Shown piece after piece: positions 1 to 6,340 of a stretch of DNA of 6,943 nucleotides (position 1 is its first letter; every line of letters begins with the position of its first letter). Both the position numbers and the translations under genes were made by a program. The DNA comes from Candidatus Izemoplasma sp. (lineage in GTDB: Bacteria > Bacillota_I > Bacilli_A > Izemoplasmatales > Izemoplasmataceae), in contig SLPE01000075.1 in assembly GCA_007132145.1 (NCBI GenBank), forward strand, positions 1-6,943, written 5' to 3'. The notes under the pieces were generated by a model that worked only from the letters and a program-made list of their open reading frames with translations, was not told the origin of the DNA and made no database searches.

Positions 1-224
1 GCCATCAGCACATAGACGACGCGGTAGTGTCTCTTGACGCGGCTGCGTCCCGAATGTAAGAAGCGTTTCTTGCTGACGATGAAGAAGACGATACCCAGGT
101 GCATCAAGACGAGGAAGAGGACGAAGAAACGCAACTCGACGATTTGCAAAAGGGTGATGAAGGTGAACGCCAGAAGCTGTCCGATGATGAACATCGTGAC
201 GTTGAGTACGTCATTTTTTTCCAT
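1..224 (-). CDS. Small integral membrane protein, 3' end cut by the window
   Basis: I do not recognise this protein family. The frame is open from an ATG at 224 to the window edge, giving at least 74 residues. It begins MEKNDVLNVTMFIIGQLL. Two hydrophobic stretches, about residues 8-28 and 33-51, look like a helical hairpin. A strongly basic stretch follows (residues 52-68, SKKRFLHSGRSRVKRHY), and then VVYVLM, which may start a third membrane segment. By the positive-inside rule the basic loop should be cytoplasmic. The start lies inside the last codons of oppF and overlaps it by 14 nt, so translation is probably coupled to oppF. Its ribosome site is weak: a GGA sits 4 nt before the ATG and AAGGA lies further up. 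Alternative readings of the same DNA are serine-rich and not protein-like. It could be an accessory part of the transporter or simply the next gene in the operon. The gene is real with good likelihood; its function is unknown. Confidence 0.72.
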   Translation of the reverse strand, partial: MEKNDVLNVTMFIIGQLLAFTFITLLQIVELRFFVLFLVLMHLGIVFFIVSKKRFLHSGRSRVKRHYRVVYVLM

Positions 225-1287
225 GCGTTCCGAGCAGTCCTTCGGCGTGGTCTTCGATCGGCTGGTTCAAGCCGGCGTCTTTCTCCGCGTCCGTGAACAC
301 GTCGTTGACGAGATGGCAGGCGACGGCGTGGTTGGGCTCGATATCGAGCAGTTCCGCGGGTTTGTCTTTGCATCCGGTCATGGCGAAGGGGCAGCGTTTC
401 CAGAAGCGACAGCCTTTGGGCGGGTCGATGGGTGAGGGGATGTCGCCTTTGAGGACGACGCGCTCCTTGCGGTTCTCGATGTCGACATCGAGAACTGCGG
501 AAAGCAAGGCGTGGGTGTAAGGATGTTTCGGATTGCGGAAGATCGATTCGGCGGAACCCGATTCCATGACTTTTCCCAAATACATGACGATCATGTTGTC
601 GCAGACGTTCTTGACGACGGCGAGATTGTGGGAAATGAAGACGTAGGTCAGTTTGAGTTTCGATTGGATTTCGACGAGCAGGTTGAGGATTTGCGCATGG
701 ACGGAGACGTCGAGCGCCGAGACCGGCTCGTCGCAGACGAGGAAGTCGGGGTTGAGGCTGATCGCTCTTGCGATGCCGATGCGTTGTCTTTGCCCGCCGG
801 AGAAGTCGGAAGGATGGCGGTAGAGGTCGTCATCGGAGAGACCGACGAGCTCGAGCAGTTCGACGACGCGCGCCTTCATGTCCTCATCGCTTACGCCACC
901 GCGGATGAACATCGGTTCGCTGATGAGTTGATAGACGTTGAAGCGGGGATTCAAGGAAGAGTAGGGGTCTTGGAAGATCATCTGCATGTCGCGACGGATG
1001 CGCTTGAATTCCTTGCGTTTGAGTTTGAAGAGGTCGACGTCTTTAAAGAGGACGTCGCCGGCCGTCGGCTTCACCATGCCGATCATCGCGTTGGCCAAGG
1101 TGCTCTTGCCGCAGCCGGACTCGCCGACGATGCCGAAGGTCTCGCCGTAGTCGATCGTCAAGGAGACGTCGGTCACGGCTCTGACTTTCTTCTTCGGCAT
1201 GAAGGGAATCGGTCCCTTGACGGGAAAGTCGACCGAGACGTTGCGCATGTCGATGATCGGGCGGTCGCGGTTTTCGTTTTCACTCAT
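211..1287 (-). CDS. oppF: Oligopeptide/dipeptide ABC transporter ATP-binding protein, OppF/DppF type
   Basis: This is the second ATPase of the importer (358 residues). It binds and hydrolyses ATP on the cytoplasmic face and pairs with OppD. Visible motifs are Walker A GESGCGKST (55-63), Q-loop Gln106 in IFQDPYSSLNP, signature FSGGQRQR (162-169), Walker B FLVCDEP (182-188) followed by the D-loop SALDVS, and the H-loop His220 in ISHN. The insert between the first two strands (VKGPIPFMPKKKVRAV) is typical of OppF/DppF rather than OppD. The C-terminal oligopeptide-transporter tail carries Cys293, Cys299, Cys306 and Cys324. The start MSENENRD at 1287 is preferred over an in-frame ATG at 1329: it has GGAG 8 nt upstream and gives an ATGA overlap with the oppD stop. 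After the cysteine tail come about 34 acidic residues ending HGKK. Peptide specificity (Opp versus Dpp) cannot be read from the ATPase. Confidence 0.95.
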   Translation of the reverse strand: MSENENRDRPIIDMRNVSVDFPVKGPIPFMPKKKVRAVTDVSLTIDYGETFGIVGESGCGKSTLANAMIGMVKPTAGDVLFKDVDLFKLKRKEFKRIRRDMQMIFQDPYSSLNPRFNVYQLISEPMFIRGGVSDEDMKARVVELLELVGLSDDDLYRHPSDFSGGQRQRIGIARAISLNPDFLVCDEPVSALDVSVHAQILNLLVEIQSKLKLTYVFISHNLAVVKNVCDNMIVMYLGKVMESGSAESIFRNPKHPYTHALLSAVLDVDIENRKERVVLKGDIPSPIDPPKGCRFWKRCPFAMTGCKDKPAELLDIEPNHAVACHLVNDVFTDAEKDAGLNQPIEDHAEGLLGTHGKK

Positions 1288-2279
1288 GATTGCAACTCCG
1301 TGTCCGTGACGTTGAGGGGATGGTAGCACCGCACTTCACGTCCGTTGTCGAAGCGCTCTAGCGGCGGCATCTCTTTTTTGCATTGTTCCGTGGCATAGCG
1401 GCAGCGCGGATGGAAATAGCATCCCGAAGGCTTCCGCAAGGGATGCGGCACGCTGTCGGGGATTTGCACGAACTGATGTTTTGTGTCCGAGAGTTTGGGC
1501 ACCGAGGCGAGCAGGCCGTATGAATAGGGATGGTGAGGCGTCTTGAACAAGTCCCTCACCGAGGCCTTCTCGACGATTTTACCCGAATACATGACGTAGA
1601 CGGTGTCGGCGACGTTGGAGACGACGCTGAGGTCGTGGGTGATGAGCATGAGCGACACGTCGTGTTTTTGTTGCATGCCGCGCAGGACTTCGAGCACTTG
1701 CGCCTGGATGGTGACGTCGAGGGCGGTCGTGGGCTCATCGGCGATGATCAGTTTCGGCATGCAGGCGAAGGCCATCGCGATCAGAACACGTTGGCGCATC
1801 CCGCCGCTGAGTTGATGCGGGAAGTTGTTCGCCCGCGATTTCGCTTCGGGGACACCGACGAGTTCGAGCGCTTCGAGCGTCCGTTTACGGGCTTCCTTCT
1901 TCGAGATGTCGTTGTGGCGCAAAAACATTTCATCGACTTGTCTGCCAACGGTCATGACGGGGTTGAGCGCCGTCATCGCGTCTTGGAAGATGATCGAGAT
2001 GTGTTGCCCGCGGATGCTTTGCATTTTCGTTTCGGAGTAGTCCTTGAGTTCTTCGTCGTCGAGTCTCAATTCGTCGACGCGCATCAACGCCGGCGGCGAG
2101 TTGAGGAGTTTCATCACCGCGAGCGAAGTGACGCTCTTGCCGCAGCCGGATTCGCCGACGACGGCGACGCATTCGCCTTTGCGGATGTCGAGGTCGATGC
2201 CCTCGACGGCGCGAATCATGCCGGCGTTGCTCGGAAAGACGACCTTCAAGTTTCTCATAGTCAACATGTTGTCGTTCAT
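1284..2279 (-). CDS. oppD: Oligopeptide/dipeptide ABC transporter ATP-binding protein, OppD/DppD type
   Basis: This is the first ATPase of the importer (331 residues). It is cytoplasmic and docks on the permease pair. It shows Walker A GESGCGKS (42-49), Q-loop Gln99 in IIFQDAMTALNPVMTV, signature LSGGMRQR (157-164), Walker B LIIADEP (177-183) followed by TTALDVT, and the H-loop His215 in LITHDLSVV. The opening LTMRNLKVVFPSNAGMIRAV is the usual OppD/DppD start, without the insert seen in OppF. The C-terminal peptide-transporter tail has Cys287, Cys293, Cys300 and Cys318 in the pattern GC-x5-C-x6-C-x17-C. In some DppD proteins this tail binds a 4Fe-4S cluster (family knowledge, not shown here). 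The start at 2279 follows a strong AAGGAG with 7-nt spacing. A 14-nt gap separates it from the oppC stop, and its TGA overlaps the oppF ATG. All catalytic motifs are intact. Confidence 0.96.
   Translation of the reverse strand: MNDNMLTMRNLKVVFPSNAGMIRAVEGIDLDIRKGECVAVVGESGCGKSVTSLAVMKLLNSPPALMRVDELRLDDEELKDYSETKMQSIRGQHISIIFQDAMTALNPVMTVGRQVDEMFLRHNDISKKEARKRTLEALELVGVPEAKSRANNFPHQLSGGMRQRVLIAMAFACMPKLIIADEPTTALDVTIQAQVLEVLRGMQQKHDVSLMLITHDLSVVSNVADTVYVMYSGKIVEKASVRDLFKTPHHPYSYGLLASVPKLSDTKHQFVQIPDSVPHPLRKPSGCYFHPRCRYATEQCKKEMPPLERFDNGREVRCYHPLNVTDTELQS
1296..1299 (-). promoter_or_regulatory. oppF ribosome binding site inside oppD
   Basis: GGAG lies 8 nt before the ATG at 1287, inside the last codons of oppD. 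It supports the 358-residue OppF start rather than the in-frame ATG 42 nt further upstream, which would add 14 residues with no family match. Confidence 0.65.
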
Positions 2280-2286
2280 GGGCTCT

Positions 2287-2292
2287 CTCCTT
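2287..2292 (-). promoter_or_regulatory. oppD ribosome binding site
   Basis: AAGGAG with 7-nt spacing stands in the 14-nt gap between oppC and oppD. It is the most canonical ribosome site in the cluster and allows oppD to be initiated independently of oppC. Confidence 0.8.
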
Positions 2293-2293
2293 C

Positions 2294-3331
2294 TCAGCCG
2301 GATTCAGCCGGTTCCGGTTTGACGTCGCCGGTGAGAAGTTTGCGTTCGTCCATCGACGCGAAGACTTCTTCGACGTATTGGTTGTTCAAGTTCTTGAAGA
2401 GTTTGTAGATGCCGCTTGAGGCTTTCATGCGGGGATTGAAGATCTCTTCCATGACGATGCCGATACGCATGAAGCCGAAAACGGCGAAGAAGATGCCCAG
2501 ACCGGGGGCGATGATCCACCACCAGGCGCCGAAGAGGAGGGCGCCGCCGCCTTGGGCGTCGGCGAGCATCTTGCCCCAGCTGATCGCGGTCGGGTCGCCG
2601 AGACCGAGGAAACTCAAGCCCGCTTCGGCGACCATGATGCCGGCGCTCGTGAGCGCGGTGTTCATGATCAACAAGTGCGACGTCCCGGGGAGGATGTGGC
2701 GCATCATGATGTGCCAGCGGCTCGCCCCGGCGAGTTCCGCGGCCTTGACGTAATTGCTGTTCTTGAGGACGAGGACGAGCGAGCGGACGACGCGCGCGAG
2801 TCCGGTCCAACCGAAGGCGACGAAGACGAAGACGATGACGAAATAGTTGCGACCGAACAATCCGGTCAAGACGATGATCAACGGCAAGGTCGGGATGACG
2901 AGCATGACGTCGACGACACGCATGATGGCACTGTCGACGAAGCCGCCGATATAGCCGGCCATGATGCCCATGATCGCGCCGAGAAAGGCGAGGATGATAC
3001 CGGTGGAGACGCCGATCAACAACGATACGCGCGTCCCGTAGATGAGCATGCTCAAGATGTCCTGTCCGGTCGTGATCGTCGTGCCGAGCGGGTGTTGCCA
3101 ACTCGGCGGAAGACCTTTCGCCGCCCGTTGGGTGACGTCGTAAGGATCGTAAGGCGCGATCCACGGGGCGAACACCGCGAGGATGACGAGGATCGTCACG
3201 ACGATGAGACCGATGCGCCCTTTCGGGTGTTTCCACAGTTTGCCGAGGAATTCGCCGATACGCTTGAGGCGTTTGAGGACGTTTTTGCCGATACGTTGGA
3301 AGATGGTCTTCTTATCGAGGGTTTCGCTCAT
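2294..3331 (-). CDS. oppC: Oligopeptide/dipeptide ABC transporter permease, OppC/DppC type
   Basis: This is the second channel subunit (345 residues), an inner-membrane partner of OppB. A basic cytoplasmic N-terminus (about 1-38) leads into a first membrane helix (40-59, ending FAPWIAPYDPYD, a family hallmark). An external loop contains HPLGT (80-84), and further helices lie near 98-125, 140-158, 163-186, 222-244 and 266-290. The EAA loop that contacts the ATPase is at 193-217: NYVKAAELAGASRWHIMMRH, then ILPGT. FLGLGDPTAISWGKML (241-256) is another family signature. Two departures from the common form are visible: HPLGTTITTGQD replaces the usual HPLGTDxxGRD, and a hydrophilic tail of about 45 residues follows MEEIFNPRM. 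The start ATG overlaps the oppB stop as ATGA and has AGGTGA 6 nt upstream, so the two permeases are probably translated in step. Confidence 0.95.
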   Translation of the reverse strand: MSETLDKKTIFQRIGKNVLKRLKRIGEFLGKLWKHPKGRIGLIVVTILVILAVFAPWIAPYDPYDVTQRAAKGLPPSWQHPLGTTITTGQDILSMLIYGTRVSLLIGVSTGIILAFLGAIMGIMAGYIGGFVDSAIMRVVDVMLVIPTLPLIIVLTGLFGRNYFVIVFVFVAFGWTGLARVVRSLVLVLKNSNYVKAAELAGASRWHIMMRHILPGTSHLLIMNTALTSAGIMVAEAGLSFLGLGDPTAISWGKMLADAQGGGALLFGAWWWIIAPGLGIFFAVFGFMRIGIVMEEIFNPRMKASSGIYKLFKNLNNQYVEEVFASMDERKLLTGDVKPEPAESG

Positions 3332-4326
3332 CGTTTCTCACCTACCGTCACGCGTGGGTCGAGCACGACGTAGAAGAGTTCGGTCACGAGATTGGCGATG
3401 ATCGCAAACGTCGAGAGGAAGAGCATGATGCCCATCATCAACGGATAGTCGCCGGTACTGTTCGCTTCGAGGAACAACGTCCCCATGCCACTCCAGTTGA
3501 AGATCTGTTCGATGATGATCGCACCGCCGATGAGGCCGCTGATGCTCATCCCCAACGAAGTGACGATCGGGAGCATCGCGTTGCGGAGCGTATGTTTGTA
3601 GAGGATGGTGTTCTGTTTGAGACCTTTGGCGCGGGCCGTCAGGATGAAGTCTTCGTTGGTGACGGCGATGACGCTGTTACGGGTGTTTTGTCCGTAGCCG
3701 ACGATGCCGCCGATCGCCATGCTGATAACCGGCAGTGCCGCGTTGTTGGCGACGACGCGGATCGCCTCCCAACTCCAATCGAACTGCGCGACCATGTTGG
3801 GGTTGGTGTAGGCCGGGAACAGTTCCAGTTCGAAGCCGAGATAAAACGACAACATCAAGGCGATGAAAAACGCCGGCAGCGCTACGCTGATCGTCGAAGC
3901 GTTCAAGAGCAGCGTGTCTTGCCAGCGTCCCCGCTTCCAAGCGGCGACCGTTCCGATCAACACCCCGATGAAGAGACTGATGATCAACGTCGTCACAGAG
4001 AGGACGAGCGTCCACGGCAGCCTCTCCCCGATGAGTGCGCTGACGCGGGGTGAACCCGAGCGCAAGGAGACGCCGAGGTTGAACTGGGAGAGGTCTTCGA
4101 GATAGTTGAGGTATTGTTGCCATGTCGAGACGTGGAATCCGTATTGTTCCCTCGTGATCTGCTTGATGATTTCGTACTCGATGTCCGACATGCCCCCTTG
4201 AGGCGGATAATACCTCTCCGCGGGATCGTCGATCCCGATTCGGGGGATGAAGAAGTTGAGCGTCAGGACGACGAAGAAGATGAAGACGGCATACAGGATC
4301 CTTTTGATGACGAAACTCTTCTTCAT
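3328..4326 (-). CDS. oppB: Oligopeptide/dipeptide ABC transporter permease, OppB/DppB type
   Basis: This is the first channel subunit (332 residues), an inner-membrane protein that dimerises with OppC. The classic OppB start is seen: basic MKKSFVIKRI, then a membrane helix (9-27). A long external region (30-100) follows, including a family-like segment QYLNYLEDLSQFNLGVSLRS (71-90). Further helices lie near 104-129, 140-165, 188-211, 252-274 and 296-321. The EAA loop for ATPase contact is at 225-254 (EDFILTARAKGLKQNT, then ILYKHTLRNAMLPI), almost canonical. The end YVVLDPRV is a family hallmark. The start at 4326 is chosen over an upstream in-frame ATG at 4410 because it gives the normal N-terminus and has AGGTGA just before it. 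The longer form would overlap the oppA coding region by 76 nt and add 28 basic residues. Only 8 nt separate it from the oppA stop. Confidence 0.95.
   Translation of the reverse strand: MKKSFVIKRILYAVFIFFVVLTLNFFIPRIGIDDPAERYYPPQGGMSDIEYEIIKQITREQYGFHVSTWQQYLNYLEDLSQFNLGVSLRSGSPRVSALIGERLPWTLVLSVTTLIISLFIGVLIGTVAAWKRGRWQDTLLLNASTISVALPAFFIALMLSFYLGFELELFPAYTNPNMVAQFDWSWEAIRVVANNAALPVISMAIGGIVGYGQNTRNSVIAVTNEDFILTARAKGLKQNTILYKHTLRNAMLPIVTSLGMSISGLIGGAIIIEQIFNWSGMGTLFLEANSTGDYPLMMGIMLFLSTFAIIANLVTELFYVVLDPRVTVGEKR
3338..3343 (-). promoter_or_regulatory. oppC ribosome binding site inside oppB
   Basis: AGGTGA lies 6 nt before the oppC ATG, within the last codons of oppB. Together with the ATGA stop/start overlap this is a standard coupling arrangement. 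Confidence 0.78.
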
Positions 4327-4330
4327 GGAA

Positions 4331-4336
4331 TCACCT
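4331..4336 (-). promoter_or_regulatory. oppB ribosome binding site overlapping the oppA stop
   Basis: AGGTGA sits 4 nt before the oppB ATG at 4326 and shares two bases with the oppA TAG stop. It decides the oppB start against the in-frame ATG at 4410 and suggests that ribosomes ending oppA help start oppB. Confidence 0.8.
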
Positions 4337-6194
4337 AATCCTCTCCGACCCGTTGGACGTTTTGCAAGCTGTCGCTGTTGTAGGCCGTGCTTCCGGGGAC
4401 GACTTGCCACCCGGTGTAGCGGTCGGTGCGGGCGATCGAAATGACGTTGGAAGTGTAGAGGGGAATCTTGTAGTATTGTTCGGCGATGACCGGTTGAAGC
4501 TCGATGATCAGTTCATACTTGCGGTGCAAGTTCAAGGTGTTGCGCATCTCGCGGATGCCGGTTCTCAAGGCATCGTCTTGCAATCTGCCGTAGTTCGAGG
4601 TCCGTCCCAATTGGACGAAATGCGCATTGTACATGATGTCGACGTTGGCGAGCGAGAAGATGACGCCGTGAATCGTCATATCGAAACGGCTCGTATAGAG
4701 GAAGGTGTTCTCGGGTTGAGAACCTTTGGCGGCGTAGTTGACTTCGATGCCGATTTTTTGCATCTGGATTTGCAAGAAGGAGATCAGTTCCTGCTCGTGC
4801 GGATGACCGAGGATGTCGTAGGAGATGCGCTGTCCATCGAGCAGCCGGTAGCCTTGGGCATCCTTTTCGGGCACGATGCCGTCGAGGATTTCGTTGGCTT
4901 CTTCGAGTTTCTCTTCCTGGTCGCCGGCGAGGATGTTCGCATCGGGGTTGTAGAAGTCTTCCATCCGTTCGCGCATCAATCCCGCACTCGTCCGATAGGC
5001 GGCGCCGTTGGCGACTTGTTCGATCAGTTCGTCGGGGTCGATCGCGAGGGCGATCGCACGCCGGAAGTCGACATCGCCGAGCAAATCGCGGATCGGGTTG
5101 CGTTCCGACTCGATCGGGTTGACGTTGAGGACGAGCGTCTGGACGTAGACGCCTTCGGCGTTGGAGACGAAGATGTCCTCGCGATCGTCGAACAAGCGGA
5201 TGTAGTTCGAACTGATCGAGGAGTGGAGGACGTCGATGTGGCCTTTCATCAAGGCGTAGATGGCGACGTTGAGTTCTTGATACAACATGAATTTGATCGT
5301 GTCCACCTTGTAGAGGGGACCGCCGTCGTCGTCGGTGAGATGGTAGTCTTCGCGACGGTTCAAGACGATCATGCTCGACCCGCTCCGTTCGGTGTCGAGC
5401 GTATAAGGTCCGCTACCGATCGGATTGCAGTAGCAATCCAGCAACTCACCGGAAGGGTCGCGGGCGTTGAGTTGGTTTTCCCGGCAGACGACGGGTTCCC
5501 AAATGTGTCTGGGGATGATGAGAATCGTCGTGAACAACGAGGTGACCGCACCGAGCACGGTATTGACGTGCATGTAGAGGACGGTGTCCTTGTCTTCTTC
5601 GGGGATGTCGTAGGTGTGTTCATGCCGGTTGCCGTAATAGAACAGGCCCAGTCGTGTGCGTGCACCGGTGTTCTGGTCGTAGCCGTGACGCAGATCGGCC
5701 GTCCATGCCAAGGCGCCGGCGTGATTGGACAAGTAGTTGTTCGTTGCGAGGTCGTAGGTGTAGAAGACGTCGGAAGCCGTCAACGGTGTGCCGTCGCTCC
5801 AAGTGACGTTGTCGTGGAGAATGACTTTGACGGCGAGATGGTTGCGGTTGGCGAATTCGGCTTCGAGCCGCTCGTAATCGATGCGGCCCTCATCGGTGAG
5901 GATCGGCTCGCCATCGGCGTCGACATAGTACCAGTCCTTGCCGATGATGCCGTCGAAGTTTCCGGTTTCGTCGTCGTAGCTGAACAAGGTGTTGTAGACG
6001 GTGCTCGCGATCGTCGGGGCGATGCCTTCGCGCGAGAGCCAAGGCATGAACGCCGTCGGGAAGGAGGCTTGGACGACGCCGACGTACATCGTGTTCGTAT
6101 CGTCGGTTCGGCGCGCGTAATCGCCGGCTCCGCAAGCGGTGAGACATCCCGCCAAGACGACGACGAGCGACAAGAGTGCGATTTTCCTTTTCAT
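4335..6194 (-). CDS. oppA: Peptide-binding lipoprotein of ABC transporter, family 5 solute-binding protein
   Basis: This is the extracellular receptor that delivers peptide to OppB/OppC (619 residues, slightly longer than many OppA/DppA). The N-terminus is a lipoprotein signal: MKRK, a hydrophobic core (5-16), then two possible lipoboxes, LAGC (Cys17) and LTAC (Cys21). Family-5 signatures are WSDGTPLTASDVFYTYDLA (132-150), NPIGSGPYTLD (257-267), DVDFRRAIALAIDPDELI (374-391) and YKIPLYTSNVISIARTDRY (575-593). It contains Cys237, Cys254 and Cys256, unusual in an exported protein. The start at 6194 has AAGGTGA 4 nt upstream. The neighbouring permeases and ATPases support peptide import, but this family also carries nickel, sugars and other solutes, so the ligand is inferred from context. 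It ends with TAG at 4337-4335, and oppB follows at once. The symbol oppA is given by role; dppA is equally possible. Confidence 0.93.
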   Translation of the reverse strand: MKRKIALLSLVVVLAGCLTACGAGDYARRTDDTNTMYVGVVQASFPTAFMPWLSREGIAPTIASTVYNTLFSYDDETGNFDGIIGKDWYYVDADGEPILTDEGRIDYERLEAEFANRNHLAVKVILHDNVTWSDGTPLTASDVFYTYDLATNNYLSNHAGALAWTADLRHGYDQNTGARTRLGLFYYGNRHEHTYDIPEEDKDTVLYMHVNTVLGAVTSLFTTILIIPRHIWEPVVCRENQLNARDPSGELLDCYCNPIGSGPYTLDTERSGSSMIVLNRREDYHLTDDDGGPLYKVDTIKFMLYQELNVAIYALMKGHIDVLHSSISSNYIRLFDDREDIFVSNAEGVYVQTLVLNVNPIESERNPIRDLLGDVDFRRAIALAIDPDELIEQVANGAAYRTSAGLMRERMEDFYNPDANILAGDQEEKLEEANEILDGIVPEKDAQGYRLLDGQRISYDILGHPHEQELISFLQIQMQKIGIEVNYAAKGSQPENTFLYTSRFDMTIHGVIFSLANVDIMYNAHFVQLGRTSNYGRLQDDALRTGIREMRNTLNLHRKYELIIELQPVIAEQYYKIPLYTSNVISIARTDRYTGWQVVPGSTAYNSDSLQNVQRVGED

Positions 6195-6198
6195 GGCT

Positions 6199-6205
6199 TC
6201 ACCTT
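6199..6205 (-). promoter_or_regulatory. oppA ribosome binding site
   Basis: AAGGTGA lies 4 nt before the oppA ATG and matches the anti-Shine-Dalgarno tail well. It fixes the start at 6194, the one that gives a complete lipoprotein signal peptide. The hexamer AGGTGA recurs before oppB and oppC. Confidence 0.8.
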
Positions 6206-6254
6206 CTTTGTGGCTTAGTTTCAGATAAGGAGATGCGATGTCGGTGCGTAGGAT

Positions 6255-6308
6255 AAGGAAATGGCAAGACCATTGAGCGTCGCCGTTTCATAGTCTTGCC
6301 ATCCCCTT
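6255..6308 (-). terminator. Stem-loop, possible terminator or oppA leader structure
   Basis: In the minus-strand transcript AAGGGGAUGGCAAGAC (6308-6293) pairs with GUCUUGCCAUUUCCUU (6270-6255) over 16 continuous base pairs, two of them G.U, closing a 22-nt loop. The inner 10 bp are perfect Watson-Crick. The inner stem is followed by UUUCCUU, a poor U-tract, so this may be a weak intrinsic terminator for the upstream gene. It may instead be an RNA element in the oppA leader. The 3' arm ends 60 nt before the oppA ATG. The large loop and broken U-tract lower confidence in a terminator role; the pairing itself is certain. Confidence 0.5.
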
Positions 6309-6330
6309 TGATATCTTCGCGTCGTCCTTA

Positions 6331-6340
6331 GATGCGCATC
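6331..6340. promoter_or_regulatory. Perfect palindrome, candidate operator
   Basis: GATGCGCATC is a perfect 10-bp palindrome lying 18 nt after the stop of the upstream gene and about 140 nt before oppA. It could be a repressor site, but a 10-bp palindrome is not rare enough in this length to be strong evidence, and no promoter is seen beside it. Confidence 0.2.

Noticed and set aside
104..373. Minus-strand 89-codon frame near the end of oppF
   Set aside because: It is arginine-rich then serine-rich (seven Ser at its end), in the wrong frame for both oppF and the downstream membrane protein.
511..1326. Plus-strand open frame opposite oppF, with similar ones at 1530-2408, 2552-3373 and 3592-4053
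   Set aside because: All are in the same codon-aligned antisense phase and opposite genes with intact family motifs. They are codon-bias shadows.
1288..1329. Longer oppF starting at 1329
   Set aside because: The 14 added residues lie inside oppD and do not resemble an OppF N-terminus. The ATGA overlap with GGAG upstream supports 1287.
2304..3236. Minus-strand open frame of 310 codons in another frame of oppC
   Set aside because: The translation is extremely rich in arginine and histidine with no membrane helices, typical of an off-frame reading of C-rich codons. The oppC frame has full family signatures.
4327..4410. Longer oppB starting at an upstream in-frame ATG (4410)
   Set aside because: The extra 28 residues would overlap oppA, have no ribosome site of note and do not fit the normal OppB N-terminus. 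The ATG at 4326 has AGGTGA directly before it.
4353..6218. A plus-strand open frame of 621 codons lying opposite oppA
   Set aside because: It is aligned codon-for-codon with oppA and exists because oppA lacks TTA, CTA and TCA. Its translation is low in complexity (rich in V, D, G, E), has no recognisable domain, and the sense strand encodes an obvious solute-binding protein.
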